A stretch of DNA of 64,000 bases, taken from the NCBI RefSeq assembly GCF_000526315.1, contig NZ_JAFV01000001.1, positions 1,116,001 through 1,180,000 of the forward strand. Reading direction: 5' to 3'. The notes under the pieces were generated by a model. The model was not told where the DNA came from, did not search any database, and was given only the letters and a program-made list of their open reading frames with translations. Positions 46,173 to 57,379 of this stretch are shown piece by piece. The stretch comes from Methylopila sp. 73B (lineage in GTDB: Bacteria > Pseudomonadota > Alphaproteobacteria > Rhizobiales > Methylopilaceae). Each line of letters opens with the position of its first letter. The stretch's first letter is position 1. Made by a program: the position numbers and the translations under genes.

Positions 46173-48517
46173 TCGTCGTCCAAAGGCAAGTCGTCGTCGG
46201 CCGGGTCGGTCGGGTCGACCGGCTTTGTAATGTCACTCGATTGCGGCGGACGACGGGGTTCGAAACGCAGCGCCAGAACGTCCGGCGGCGGGCGGACCGT
46301 CGCCGCCGCTCCCTCCCAGGGCCTATGTCCGGCGGGATCGCGCGCGGCGGTCGCGACGAATGCGTCGCCCTCGCGCGTGAGCGACAGCGCGCCGGTGGCG
46401 CGCAACGCGGCGCGGTCGATGACGGCCGCCGTCTTAGCGCAGGCAGGCGGCGCCTCAAGCCGGGTGATGACGAGCGCCGCCCGCCGGCAATCCTCCTCGA
46501 AAGCGCGCGCGTCCCAGACCAGCGCGACGTCGCGTTCGTCGTCGAGCCGGCCGACGCAGCCATAGGCGTCGCAGCGCGGCGTCGCCGACCTCGGTGGCCG
46601 GCCGTCGCGGTCGACGATGTCGCCGTCGGCCGCGAGCCAGACCTTCGCGGCGAAGGTGGTCGGGCGGGCGCCCAGCAGCGCCAGCCGCCCGTCGGCGCCC
46701 CGGATCGCGGCGGCGCGGCCGTCGCGGTCGATCACCAGGTCCGGTCGCCCAGGAGCCGCAGCCAAAGCGAGGCCCGCCGCAATTACGGGCGCGGCTGCGT
46801 AGCGGAGGGCGGTTCGCCACACGCAGAGCCAGGCCAGCCCCAGCGACAGCAGGGCGAGCGCCGGGGCGCCGAAGGCTGGGATCGCGCGCTCGGAGCCCGG
46901 CCAGGAGGCGACCGCGCGGGCGATCGCCAGCACGCCGCTGAGGCCCCAGCCCATCAGGCTCCACCAGGGGCCGTCGAGGCCGAGCGGCGCGAACAGCAGG
47001 CCGCCGACCACGCAGGGCATGACGATCAGGCTGATCAGCGGCGTCGCGAGCGCGTTGCCGGCCAGCGCGTAGGGCGTCACCCGGTGGAAGTGGTAGGCGG
47101 CGAAGGGCGCGGTCGCGAGCCCCGCCACCAGCGTGGTGACGAGCGCGAGCGCCGCCGCGGTCCTCAGCCACCGGAGCGCGCGCGCCGCCCGGCCGTCGGG
47201 CGGCGGACGCTCATCGCGCGGCCGGGCCTCGAACCAGGCGACGAGCGCCGCGACGGCCGCGAACGACATCTGGAAACTTGGCCCCAGGACGGCCTCGGGG
47301 GTCAGCGTCATGACGCCCAGCGCGGCGAGCGCCAGGTTGCGCGGGGTGACGGCCGGGCGGCCGACAACGACGGCCACGAACACGATCGCGACCATCAGGA
47401 AGGAGCGCTGGGTCGCCACCTCCGCGCCGGAAAGCGCGAGGTAGAACGCGGCGCCCGCGAGCGCGACGATCGCAGCTATGCTCTTCACCGGCCAGGCGAG
47501 CGCCGCGCGTTGCGACAGCGCGAGGGCGGCGCGCACCAGCCAGAACAGGGTGCCCGCGACCAGCGCCATGTGCAGCCCGGAGATCGATAGGATGTGGCTG
47601 AGGCCGGCCGCGCGCATCTCGTCCTCGACGGTCGCGCTGATCGGCCCGCGCACGCCGGTGACGAGCGCCGCCGCGACGGCGCCCTCGTCGCCGCCGACTG
47701 TGGCCGAGATCCGCGACGTCAGGCGCTCCCGCAGCCGTTCGAGCCGGGCGGACAGCCGCTCGGCGGCGCCCGCGTCCGCCGCGGGTCCGAGATTGCGGAC
47801 GTCCCTCGCCTGCTGCCCCGTCGCGCCCACGCCCTCGAAGAAGGCGGCCCGGGCGAAGTCGTAGCCGCCGGGCCGCACCGGCCCTTGCGGCGGACGCCAG
47901 AACGCCGACAGCGTCAGGCGGTCGCCAGCGGACAGGACCGGGTCCGCGCCAAGCGTCACCCGCGCCCGGCGGGGCCGCTCGTTTAAGCCGAGCGCCCCGA
48001 GCCGATCCAGCTCCAGCGTGATCCGGCGCTGGCCGCGGTCGCGCGGCTCGATCGCGATCACCCGGCCGGCGGCGTCCGCCCGAAACGCGCGCGTCAGAGC
48101 CGGCGCCTCGGCGCGGACGGTTGCGAGCTTGGCGGCGAGGAAGCCCGCCGCCCCGAACGCGAAGGCGAGCGCAAGGCCGAGCGCGACGAAGCGGCGCCGC
48201 GCGGCGACCGCCAGCGCCGCGCCGAGGCCTGCGAGCAGGATTGCGGCCCAGAGCTCGGGCTCGTGCGCCGCGGTGAAGTAGACGACCACCCCGGCGCCGA
48301 AGGCGATCGGCGCCCACAGCGCGAAACGCCCCGCGTCGGCCTCCTCGACCAAGCGGTCGAGCGTCCAATCGCGCGCGCTCGCCAGGGCGTCCGCGAACCG
48401 GCCGCCGGAGACCGCGCCGAAGCCCGGCAGCGCGGCCGTCCGCGCGCCTCTCCGTCTGCTCTGGTCCGCCCCCCCCGCCATGCCGCCCGCGATCGTTTCC
48501 ATAGCTGCGGTCGTCAT
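46166..48517 (-). CDS. comEC: ComEC/Rec2-family membrane protein
   Basis: A 783-residue polytopic protein. After a cytoplasmic N-terminus come the DUF4131 region, the competence domain with many membrane segments (including the [21 protein letters not shown] signature) and a soluble C-terminal region related to the metallo-beta-lactamase domain. I could not find a clear HxHxDH metal motif there, so the nuclease-like part may be degenerate, as is common in alphaproteobacteria. ComEC carries single-stranded DNA across the inner membrane in transformable bacteria. No other competence genes lie nearby, but the lexA-comEC-gltX-gltA order is typical of the group. Confidence 0.92.
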   Translation of the reverse strand: MTTAAMETIAGGMAGGADQSRRRGARTAALPGFGAVSGGRFADALASARDWTLDRLVEEADAGRFALWAPIAFGAGVVVYFTAAHEPELWAAILLAGLGAALAVAARRRFVALGLALAFAFGAAGFLAAKLATVRAEAPALTRAFRADAAGRVIAIEPRDRGQRRITLELDRLGALGLNERPRRARVTLGADPVLSAGDRLTLSAFWRPPQGPVRPGGYDFARAAFFEGVGATGQQARDVRNLGPAADAGAAERLSARLERLRERLTSRISATVGGDEGAVAAALVTGVRGPISATVEDEMRAAGLSHILSISGLHMALVAGTLFWLVRAALALSQRAALAWPVKSIAAIVALAGAAFYLALSGAEVATQRSFLMVAIVFVAVVVGRPAVTPRNLALAALGVMTLTPEAVLGPSFQMSFAAVAALVAWFEARPRDERPPPDGRAARALRWLRTAAALALVTTLVAGLATAPFAAYHFHRVTPYALAGNALATPLISLIVMPCVVGGLLFAPLGLDGPWWSLMGWGLSGVLAIARAVASWPGSERAIPAFGAPALALLSLGLAWLCVWRTALRYAAAPVIAAGLALAAAPGRPDLVIDRDGRAAAIRGADGRLALLGARPTTFAAKVWLAADGDIVDRDGRPPRSATPRCDAYGCVGRLDDERDVALVWDARAFEEDCRRAALVITRLEAPPACAKTAAVIDRAALRATGALSLTREGDAFVATAARDPAGHRPWEGAAATVRPPPDVLALRFEPRRPPQSSDITKPVDPTDPADDDLPLDDDQ

Positions 48518-48596
48518 GCTACACGGGCCGGCCGCTGCGCCTAGCGCCCTTGTGCGCGCCGGATCGGCACGTCGTCAGCACCGTTCGAGACCGCCC

Positions 48597-50027
48597 TTGT
48601 CCGAGACCGTCGTCACCCGTTTCGCGCCCTCGCCCACGGGCTTCCTGCACATCGGCGGCGCGCGCACCGCGCTGTTCAACTGGCTGTTCGCGAAGAGCCT
48701 GGGCGGCACGATGCTGCTCCGGATCGAAGACACCGACCGGGCGCGATCGACCGAGGCCGCGATCGCCGCGATCCTCGACGGCCTGACCTGGCTCGGCCTC
48801 GACTGGGACGGCGAGCCGGTGTTCCAGTTCGCCCGCGCCGCGCGCCACCGCGAGGCGGTGGAGCAGATGCTGGCGGACGGGCGCGCCTACCGCTGCTACG
48901 CCACGGCGCAGGAGCTCGAGGAGATGCGCTCCACGGCTCAGGCCGAGGGGCGGCCGCCGCGCTACGATGGCCGCTGGCGCGACCGCCCGGCCTCCGAGGC
49001 GCCGACCGATCGCCAGCCCGCCATCCGGCTGAAGGCGCCGACCGAGGGCGAGACCGTGGTGGACGATCTGGTCCAGGGCCGCGTCGTGATCCCGAACAAG
49101 GACCTCGACGACCTCGTCCTGCTGCGCTCCGACGGCACGCCGACCTACATGCTCGCGGTGGTGGTCGACGACCACGACATGGGCGTCACCCACGTCATCC
49201 GCGGCGTGGACCATCTCACGAACGCCGCGCGCCAGACGCAGATCTACGCGGCGCTAGGCTGGCCAGTGCCGAAGATGGCGCACATTCCGCTGATCCATGG
49301 GCCCGACGGCGCGAAGCTGTCGAAGCGGCACGGGGCGCTGGGCGCCGAGGCCTACCGCGAGATGGGCTTCCTGCCGGAGGCGCTGCGCAACTATCTGGCC
49401 CGGCTGGGCTGGAGCCACGGCGATGACGAGATCTTCTCGACCGCGCAGGCGATCAAGTGGTTCGACATCGCCGACGTCGGCCGTTCCGCCGCGCGGTTCG
49501 ACATGGCGAAGCTGTCGAACCTCAACGGCCACTACATGCGCGCCACCCCGGACGACGACCTGCTGGCGGCGTTCAAGGCGTCCCTGCCCTATCTGCCGGG
49601 CGGCCCCGAGGCGGCGGCGCGGCTCAACGCGACCGGGCGCTGGAGCGCCTTCGAAGGCGCCCTTCCCGGCCTGAAGGAGCGCGCGAAGACCCTGGTGGAG
49701 CTGCTCGACGGCGCGCGCTTCCTAACCGACGCTCGTCCGCTCGCCGTCGAGCCTGCGGCCGAGGCGCTGCTGACGCCGGAGGCGCGCGCCCTGCTCGCCT
49801 CCTTGCACGGCCGTCTGACGGCGCTGGAGCCGTGGTCCGCGGCGGGGGCGGAGGAGATCGTCCGCACGCTCGCCGAGGAGGCCGGCGTGAAGCTTGGGGC
49901 GCTCGCCCAGCCGCTGCGCGCGGCGCTCACCGGCCGCAAGACTTCGCCCGGAATCTTCGACGTGCTGGTCGCGCTCGGCAAGGAGGAGAGCCTTGCGCGC
50001 ATCGCGGATCAGGCTTCCGGCGCCTAA
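48597..50027 (+). CDS. gltX: Glutamyl-tRNA synthetase
   Basis: A 476-residue class I synthetase. The HIGH motif is in [16 protein letters not shown] and the KMSKS equivalent is KLSKRHG; the catalytic and anticodon-binding domains are complete. Conservation begins at [11 protein letters not shown], and the nearest plausible initiator is TTG at 48597; the ATG at 48516 would add a non-conserved tail overlapping comEC. Many alphaproteobacteria have two GltX proteins, one of which charges tRNA-Gln with Glu; which one this is cannot be told. Confidence 0.94.
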   Translation: MSETVVTRFAPSPTGFLHIGGARTALFNWLFAKSLGGTMLLRIEDTDRARSTEAAIAAILDGLTWLGLDWDGEPVFQFARAARHREAVEQMLADGRAYRCYATAQELEEMRSTAQAEGRPPRYDGRWRDRPASEAPTDRQPAIRLKAPTEGETVVDDLVQGRVVIPNKDLDDLVLLRSDGTPTYMLAVVVDDHDMGVTHVIRGVDHLTNAARQTQIYAALGWPVPKMAHIPLIHGPDGAKLSKRHGALGAEAYREMGFLPEALRNYLARLGWSHGDDEIFSTAQAIKWFDIADVGRSAARFDMAKLSNLNGHYMRATPDDDLLAAFKASLPYLPGGPEAAARLNATGRWSAFEGALPGLKERAKTLVELLDGARFLTDARPLAVEPAAEALLTPEARALLASLHGRLTALEPWSAAGAEEIVRTLAEEAGVKLGALAQPLRAALTGRKTSPGIFDVLVALGKEESLARIADQASGA

Positions 50028-50206
50028 GGCGTGAGCGTGTCCGGGGCTGGTCAGAAAGGTGTCAGACGCTAATTTGCGCTGCAACAAAAGTTGATATACG
50101 CCAGCGAGAGCTTCCTCGCAGCCGCCCCGATCGTCCCGCAGCGGAGGGCCGGGCGCGGTCCCGCCAGAGGGCGCCTTAAGGCTTTTCAGCGAAGGGGCAT
50201 CAGCGC

Positions 50207-51499
<1,293 letters not shown>

Positions 51500-51529
51500 C
51501 AGGCGCCCGCCTTCGAACGACCTGCCTCC

Positions 51530-51563
51530 GACGCCCGGTCCCAGGACCGGGCGTCTTGCGTTT
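51530..51563 (+). terminator. Intrinsic terminator of gltA
   Basis: Arms GACGCCCGGTC (51530-51540) and GACCGGGCGTC (51545-51555) form a perfect 11-bp stem with a CCAG loop, followed by TTGCGTTT. It lies between convergent genes. Confidence 0.85.
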
Positions 51564-51594
51564 CAGCGCCGGCGCCTTCCGGCTGCGTAAGGCC

Positions 51595-52674
51595 TCAGAC
51601 GATCTTGCCGCGCGCCGCGACCTCGATCTCCCCGACGATCGCGTCGCCCCGCACAGCGACCAGGCGGTCGACCATGTTCACGACCACGCAGACGTGGTTC
51701 GGAACCACGCGCACGACATCGCCGACCGCGGGCATCACGGAGCATGCGGCAAGGTCGAGGAAGCCGTGCTCCTCCGACAGCGCGCCGATGCGGGCCTGCG
51801 GATGCTCCAGGACAAGCCCGTGACCGTCGAGGCCGCCGGGGTCGCTCGTCAGCGTCTTGGAGCCGGCGTCGAGGATGCCGCGTTCCGCCCCCGCCCGGCT
51901 CACCACGGTGGCGTAGACGGTCGCGGCGCAGTCCCGGAGGCAGGCGACGCCGGCCGCCATCTGCATGCGGTCGTTGAAGATGTATGTGCCGGGGCGATGC
52001 TCGGTCGCGCCCTTCAGCGCGCCGAGATGGGCGAGGTTCGGCGACCCGCCGGTGGAGACGATCCGCGGGCTCAGCCCCGCCGCGGCGAGGCCCGCCCTCG
52101 TCTCGTCGAAGAAGGCTTGCGTCTCCGGCCAGGCGGCCGGCGGGGGATAGAGCAGCAGGCCGGCGAAGCGCAGGCCGGGCGTCCGCGCGATCCGCGTCGC
52201 GAGCGCGACGGCCTCCGCGGGAGTCTCGACGCCGGCGCGCCTCAGCCCCGTGTCGCACTCCACCACCACGTCGAGCGGGCGGCCCGCGATCGCCGCCGCG
52301 GGCGCCAGTCCGTCGATTGTGACGGGGCTGTCGGCGGCGACCGTCACCTGCACGCGGGCGAGCAGCGCGCCGAGGCGGCCGACGTTGCGCTCGCCGAGCA
52401 GGTTGTAGCTGATCAGGATGTCGTCCAGGCCGGCGTCGGCCATCACCTCGGCCTCGCCCAGCTTCTGGCAGGTGATCCCCTTCGCGCCGGCCGCCACCTG
52501 CAGCTTCGCGAGCTCCGGCGACTTATGCGTCTTGACGTGGGGACGGTTCGCGACGCCGGCGGCGTCGCACAGCGCCTGCACGCGCGCTATGTTCGCCTCC
52601 ACCACGTCGAGGTCGACGACGACCGAGGGCGTGCCGAACAGCCGGGCGATCTCGGCGGCGAGCGGCGTCGTCAC
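51595..52674 (-). CDS. Fold-III PLP enzyme of the D-threonine aldolase / D-serine dehydratase family
   Basis: A 359-residue alanine-racemase-like protein. Lys48 in RPHVKTHK is the PLP lysine; the C-terminal beta domain has PNHVCVVVN, whose His and Cys are the metal ligands of DSD1/D-threonine aldolase enzymes. It should act on a beta-hydroxy D-amino acid. Start: GTG at 52674, which overlaps the RidA stop (GTGA), so translation is coupled. RidA removes reactive enamine/imine intermediates made by PLP dehydratases, which favours a D-serine or D-threonine dehydratase over an aldolase. Confidence 0.87.
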   Translation of the reverse strand: MTTPLAAEIARLFGTPSVVVDLDVVEANIARVQALCDAAGVANRPHVKTHKSPELAKLQVAAGAKGITCQKLGEAEVMADAGLDDILISYNLLGERNVGRLGALLARVQVTVAADSPVTIDGLAPAAAIAGRPLDVVVECDTGLRRAGVETPAEAVALATRIARTPGLRFAGLLLYPPPAAWPETQAFFDETRAGLAAAGLSPRIVSTGGSPNLAHLGALKGATEHRPGTYIFNDRMQMAAGVACLRDCAATVYATVVSRAGAERGILDAGSKTLTSDPGGLDGHGLVLEHPQARIGALSEEHGFLDLAACSVMPAVGDVVRVVPNHVCVVVNMVDRLVAVRGDAIVGEIEVAARGKIV

Positions 52675-53129
52675 GGCAGGATCCGGACGATCGCTTCGAT
52701 CTCGACCGTCATGCCGTTCGGCAGCGACCCCATCCCCACCGCCGAGCGGGCGTGCCGACCGCGTTCCCCGAGCACCGCGACGAACAGGTCGGAACAGCCG
52801 TTGATCACCTGCGGCTGCTCCGCGAAATCGGGCGTCGCGTTGACCATGCCCAGCAGCTTCACGATCTCGACCTTGTCGAGGTCGCCAACGGCGGCCTTGA
52901 TTGCGGCGAGCAGCCCTAAGCCGACAAGCTTGGCGTGCTCGTAGGCCTCCGCGACCGTCACTTCCGCGCCCACCTTGCCGACGTGATGCGAACCGTCGGC
53001 GAGGCGCGGTCCCTGCCCCGACAGGAACAGCAGGTCGCCCACGCGCTTCGCCGGCACATAGGTCGCGACCGGCGTGTAGGTCTCCGGCAGGGTCAGTCCG
53101 AGGTCTCGAAGTCTGTCGTCCGCGCTCAA
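52671..53129 (-). CDS. RidA-family (YjgF) protein
   Basis: A 152-residue protein with the conserved pattern YVPAKRVGDLLFLSGQGP...EHAKLVGLGLLAAIKAAVGDLDKVEIVKLLGMVN and C-terminal GMTVEIEAIVRI, of the slightly longer RidA subgroup. The initiator is a TTG at 53129 preceded by GGAGG at four bases. RidA hydrolyses 2-aminoacrylate-type imines. The overlap with the PLP gene indicates a dedicated pair. In this subgroup the key Arg of RidA is often lacking; in the C-terminal part I see GRHARSAVGM and no clear R105-type motif, so activity is uncertain. Confidence 0.85.
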   Translation of the reverse strand: MSADDRLRDLGLTLPETYTPVATYVPAKRVGDLLFLSGQGPRLADGSHHVGKVGAEVTVAEAYEHAKLVGLGLLAAIKAAVGDLDKVEIVKLLGMVNATPDFAEQPQVINGCSDLFVAVLGERGRHARSAVGMGSLPNGMTVEIEAIVRILP

Positions 53130-53194
53130 GTCGCCTCCATCGCCCGGTCCAAGCCGAGCCGTTTCGTCGCCGCCGTCCTCGGCGTTCCAGTAGT

Positions 53195-54826
53195 CTAGAG
53201 GTCCGCCAGACGCTCCAGCACGCGCGCGACCGCCTCGGCGCCGGGGTCCGGCACGCCGTGCAGCGCGCTTGAGGGCACATAGGACGATCGGCCGGCCTTG
53301 GCCTTGGCCATGGCCTTCGTCGTCTCCGCTCCCTGTCGCGCCGCGGCGGCGGCCTTCGAAAGCGACGCTCCGCGCGACAGCGCGTCCAGCGCGGGCTCCA
53401 GCGCGTCGATCATGGTGCGGTCGCCGACCTTTGCGCCGCCATAGCTCTTCATACGGTCGAGCCCCGCGGCGAGCGCCTTCGGCCAACCGCCTTCGCCGAA
53501 CGCGGCGCCGCCGGCGGTGAAGAAGGTCGCGAGCAGAACGCCGCTGCTCCCTCCGCCGATGCGGGATAGCACATGGCCAAGCGCGCCGAGGAGCGCGGCG
53601 CCATCCGCCAGCGGCAGCGCGTCGACCCGCGCCTCCACGGCGGCGGCGCACTTGGCGAAGGTGGAGCCGGCGTCGCCGTCGCCGACCTTGGCGTCGAGCG
53701 CGTCGATCGCGGGACCCATCGCCTGCAGCGCCTGCGTCGCCGCGAGCAGCAGGCGTCGCACGGCGGGGTCGTCCGAGGCGGGGGCCGCCGCGTCGTCGTC
53801 GAGGTTCGGGGTCGGCATGAGCCGCGGCGCCATGACGTCGCGCGCAGGGATCCAGGCCGCGCTCGCGGAGGGCGCGAGCAGACCCGCGCGCCGCGTCTCG
53901 TCCAGGATCAGCGCCGTCAGCGAGAAGCCGCGCATGTCGAGCGAGGTCATCAACGGCGCGGGTCCGATGACGTAATCGGCGCGCGCTCCGAGGGACGTCT
54001 TCATCACCGCGCCCATGACGATCGCCATGTCGAGCGGCGGGGTGCCGCCGAGCGAGTTGACCATCAATGCGATGCGCTCGTCCGTCCCGAGCGTCGCCGC
54101 GAGCGGCGCGGCGATTTGCTCGACGAGGGCGTCGGCGGCGTCGAACGGGATGGTCCGGCTTCCCGGCTCGCCGTGGATGCCGAGGCCGAGCTCCACCGCG
54201 TCCGCGGCGATCCGCTCCTCGCGCTCGGCGCCCGGCATTGCGCCGGTGGTGAGCGCGAGGCCGAGAGACCGCACGTGCGTGGCGGCGTCCCTCGCCCGCG
54301 CCGCGACCTCGGCCAGCGGGAGCCCGTCCGCCGCCGCCGCGCCGGCCAGCTTGTGGACCAGCAGCGTGCCCGCGATCCCGCGTGGCTGCGACGCTCCCTC
54401 GATCGCGATGTCGTCGCCGACGATCACCATCTCGACCTTGAGACCGCGCGCCCTCGCCTTCTCCGCCGCTAGGCCGAAGTTCAGCCGGTCTCCGGTGTAG
54501 TTCTTGACGATGAGCACGCAGCCCGGCGCGCCCGTGACCGCGAGGATCGCCGCGAGCACCGCATCGACCGTCGGCGAGGCGAACACCTCCCCGCAGACGG
54601 CCGCCGTCAGCAGCCCCTCGCCGACGAAGCCCAGATGGGCCGGTTCATGCCCTGAGCCGCCGCCCGAGACCAGCGCCACCCGGCTGCGGTCCCAATCCGT
54701 GCGGAGGACGACCTTGATGTCGGGGAAACCGTCGAGACGTCCGAGGCCCCGCGCCCCGGACGACGCCAGGAAGCCGTCGATCGCATCCGTGACGACCGCG
54801 TCGCGGGCGTTCAGAAAGCTCTTCAT
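53195..54826 (-). CDS. Dihydroxyacetone kinase, DhaK-DhaL fusion (ATP-dependent)
   Basis: A 543-residue fused kinase. The DhaK half (about 1-330) has SGGGSGHEPAH and His218 (GLGIHGEPGSR), the residue that binds dihydroxyacetone covalently; the DhaL half (about 345-543) has the nucleotide-site motifs VGDGDAGSTFA and RIGGGSSG. Such single-chain enzymes use ATP and not the PTS phosphoryl chain. ATG at 54826 has GAGGGA upstream. A long open frame upstream is not conserved. The product suggests growth on dihydroxyacetone or a related triose or hydroxyketone. Confidence 0.94.
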   Translation of the reverse strand: MKSFLNARDAVVTDAIDGFLASSGARGLGRLDGFPDIKVVLRTDWDRSRVALVSGGGSGHEPAHLGFVGEGLLTAAVCGEVFASPTVDAVLAAILAVTGAPGCVLIVKNYTGDRLNFGLAAEKARARGLKVEMVIVGDDIAIEGASQPRGIAGTLLVHKLAGAAAADGLPLAEVAARARDAATHVRSLGLALTTGAMPGAEREERIAADAVELGLGIHGEPGSRTIPFDAADALVEQIAAPLAATLGTDERIALMVNSLGGTPPLDMAIVMGAVMKTSLGARADYVIGPAPLMTSLDMRGFSLTALILDETRRAGLLAPSASAAWIPARDVMAPRLMPTPNLDDDAAAPASDDPAVRRLLLAATQALQAMGPAIDALDAKVGDGDAGSTFAKCAAAVEARVDALPLADGAALLGALGHVLSRIGGGSSGVLLATFFTAGGAAFGEGGWPKALAAGLDRMKSYGGAKVGDRTMIDALEPALDALSRGASLSKAAAAARQGAETTKAMAKAKAGRSSYVPSSALHGVPDPGAEAVARVLERLADL

Positions 54827-54920
54827 TTTGGGTCCCTCGCCACTCTTCTGCGCCGGGACCGTATGGCCCGCGCCTGTGGGCGTCCACGGCCCAGACGCCG
54901 CTCTCCGGCGGCTCGCGTCC

Positions 54921-56201
54921 TCAGCCGAGTGCCGGCCGTCCGACATGCAGCGGACACGCCTCGAGAAAGGCCTGCGCCGCCGCGAGCAGCGCCCTGTCCT
55001 CACCGAAGCGCCCCACGAGCTGCAGGCCAAGCGGGAGGCCCGCCGACGACATGCCCACGGGCAAGCTGAGCGCGGGAAAGCCGAGCGTCGTCCAGGGCAC
55101 GCAGAATTGCGGGTCGCCGGTGTAGTCGAGTCCGAGCGGCGCTTCGCCCGTCGCGGGCACGGTGAGAAGCGCGTCATAGCCTTCGAGACGCTCGCCGACG
55201 CCCATGCGGAAGCCCTGCTGCGCCCCGACCGCCTCCTGGTGGGCGATCTCGGAGATCTCCTTGCCCGCGTCGACATAGGCGGCCATGGAGGCGCTCATCT
55301 TGTCGGGGAAGCGCGCGCGGAGCTCGCCGAACACGCGGGCGGCCTCGAAGCCCATCAGGGTGTCGGCGACGTGCAGCAGGCGCGGCAGCGCGTCCGTGAG
55401 GTCGATCGCCTCCACATGGGCGCCCGCCGCGCGGAGCCGCGCGCAGGCCTCGTCGAACAGCGCGACCTGCTCCGCGCTCGCGACGTCCGCCGGCGGCCGG
55501 AGCGCCGCGATCCGGAGAGCGCCGGGCGCGCCCACAACGTCGGCTGCGCCGGCGTCGGGCTTCAGCAGCGCGAAGGCCCCGGCCACGTCCTCGAGCGTGC
55601 GGGCAAACAGGCCGACGTGGTCGAGCGAGGGGCTCAACGGGTGGACGCCGTCGCGCGGAAGCTGACCGAAGCTCGGCTTGAAGCCGACCACCCCGCAGAA
55701 CGCCGCCGGTCGGATGACGGAGCCGAAAGTCTGCGTGCCGAGCGCAAGCGTGACGAGGCCTGCGGCGACTGCGGCCGCCGATCCGCTCGACGATCCGCCC
55801 GGCGTGTGATCGAGCGCCCACGGGTTCCGCGTCGCTCCCGGGTGCCGCCAGGCGAACTCCGTGGTCACCGTCTTGCCCAACGCCGTCGCGCCGAGCGACT
55901 TGAGCTGCGCGACGATGGCGGCGTCCGCCGCCGGGCGGTGGCCCATGTAGATCGCCGAGCCGTAGTCCGTCGGCATGTCGGCGGTGTCGATCAGGTCCTT
56001 GACCCCGACCGTCACGCCCGCAAGCGGACCCTCGGTGAGCGCCGCCGGGGCCTGCTCGGGCAGATGCGCGAAGGCCCGGAGCTTGGGCTCGAGCGTGCGC
56101 GCGCGCTCCCACAGCGGCGTCACGAGCGCCTGCGCGCTCTCCCCCGCGGCAAGCGCCGCCTGGATCTCGGCGATCGATCGGGCGGTGACGTCGTCGGCCA
56201 T
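54921..56201 (-). CDS. Amidase-signature enzyme
   Basis: A 426-residue amidase-signature hydrolase. The catalytic Lys is in GVKDLIDTADMPT, the cis-Ser in GGSSSGSAAAVAAG and the nucleophilic Ser in TQTFGSVIRPA. The last motif has Gln and Phe where GatA-type proteins have Asp and Gly, so this is not a GatA subunit. It lacks a signal peptide. It lies at the upstream end of the accessory block, 12 bases from lpxB and 94 from the kinase gene. The substrate is unknown. Confidence 0.9.
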   Translation of the reverse strand: MADDVTARSIAEIQAALAAGESAQALVTPLWERARTLEPKLRAFAHLPEQAPAALTEGPLAGVTVGVKDLIDTADMPTDYGSAIYMGHRPAADAAIVAQLKSLGATALGKTVTTEFAWRHPGATRNPWALDHTPGGSSSGSAAAVAAGLVTLALGTQTFGSVIRPAAFCGVVGFKPSFGQLPRDGVHPLSPSLDHVGLFARTLEDVAGAFALLKPDAGAADVVGAPGALRIAALRPPADVASAEQVALFDEACARLRAAGAHVEAIDLTDALPRLLHVADTLMGFEAARVFGELRARFPDKMSASMAAYVDAGKEISEIAHQEAVGAQQGFRMGVGERLEGYDALLTVPATGEAPLGLDYTGDPQFCVPWTTLGFPALSLPVGMSSAGLPLGLQLVGRFGEDRALLAAAQAFLEACPLHVGRPALG

Positions 56202-56212
56202 GGCGCTCTCCT

Positions 56213-57379
56213 TCAGGTCGGGGTCGGTCGCTTGTCCGCCCAGGCGCGCAGCGTCACCTCCGCCGCGCGCTCGGAGGGGGATCCTTCCGGCAGCCGCATA
56301 AGGTCGTCAAGCCGGCTAAGCGCCTGCATTTGCGCGTGTCGCGCGGGCGTGTCATCGAGCAGCGGCGCAAGCGCCGCGGCGAGCTTGTCCGGCGTGGCGT
56401 CGCGATGGACCAGCTCGGGGATCGCGCGTTCGCCGAGGATCAGGTTCGGCAGCAGGATAAAGGGCGCCTCGATCTTGATGAAGGGCTCCAGCAGCGGCGC
56501 GAACCACTCTAGTCTGTAGGCCGCGGCCGTCGGGACGCCCGCGAGCGCAAGCTCCAGCGTCACCGTGCCGGAGGCCGCAAGCGCCGCCTGCGCCGCGCGG
56601 AAGGCCGCGAGCTTCTCGGTTTCGCCCGTGACGATCCGCGGGACGACCGGCCAGGAGGCGGCGAGACGCGCGATCTCCTCCGCCAGCCGCGGCGTGGTGG
56701 GGAGCGTCACCTCGATCGGGCGGTCGCCCAGCCGGGCGAGCGTCGCGCCGAAGAGGGGCATATGCCGATGAACGACGCCGGCCCGGCTGCCGGGAAGCGC
56801 CAGCACACGCAGCGGCCCGTCCGCTAGCGCCGGGCGTTCGCCTGCTTCGGGACGAAACTCGTCAAGCCGCTCGATCAGCGGGTGGCCGACATAGGTGCAG
56901 GCGGGGCCGCCCAGCCGCGCATGAGCGGCCGGCTCGAAGGGCAGCAGCGCGAGCACGTGGTCGACATAGGCCCGCATCTTGGCCGCGCGGCCCGGCCGCC
57001 AGGCCCAGACGCTTGGCGAGACGTAGTCGACGACGGTCAGATCGGGCAGCGCCGCCCGCGCCTTGCACGCCACGCGGTGCGTGAAGTCCGGGCTGTCGAC
57101 GATGACGAGGATGTCCGGCGGCCGATCGATGATCGCCTGCGCCGTTTCGGAGATCCGCCGGAGCAGCGTCGGCAGCCGCGCGATCACGGGGCCGATGCCC
57201 ATCACCGCGACGTCGTCCATGGGAAACAGCGTCGCGACGCCTTCCGCCTGCATGCGGGGACCTGCGACGCCGGAGAGCTCCAGATCGGGGATGCGGCCCC
57301 TGAGCGCCGCGGCGAGCTTAGCGCCGAGCGCGTCGCCCGAGGCCTCGCCCGCGACGATCGTGATCCGGCGCGGCGTCAC
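56213..57379 (-). CDS. lpxB: Lipid-A-disaccharide synthase
   Basis: A 388-residue GT19 glycosyltransferase joining UDP-2,3-diacylglucosamine and lipid X to form the lipid A disaccharide. Motifs: AGEASGDALGAKL at the N-terminus, DSPDFTHRVA, YVSPSVWAWRPGRA, LPGSRAGVVHRHMPLF and SGTVTLELALAGVPT. Its start overlaps the lpxI stop (ATGA). Confidence 0.97.
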   Translation of the reverse strand: MTPRRITIVAGEASGDALGAKLAAALRGRIPDLELSGVAGPRMQAEGVATLFPMDDVAVMGIGPVIARLPTLLRRISETAQAIIDRPPDILVIVDSPDFTHRVACKARAALPDLTVVDYVSPSVWAWRPGRAAKMRAYVDHVLALLPFEPAAHARLGGPACTYVGHPLIERLDEFRPEAGERPALADGPLRVLALPGSRAGVVHRHMPLFGATLARLGDRPIEVTLPTTPRLAEEIARLAASWPVVPRIVTGETEKLAAFRAAQAALAASGTVTLELALAGVPTAAAYRLEWFAPLLEPFIKIEAPFILLPNLILGERAIPELVHRDATPDKLAAALAPLLDDTPARHAQMQALSRLDDLMRLPEGSPSERAAEVTLRAWADKRPTPT

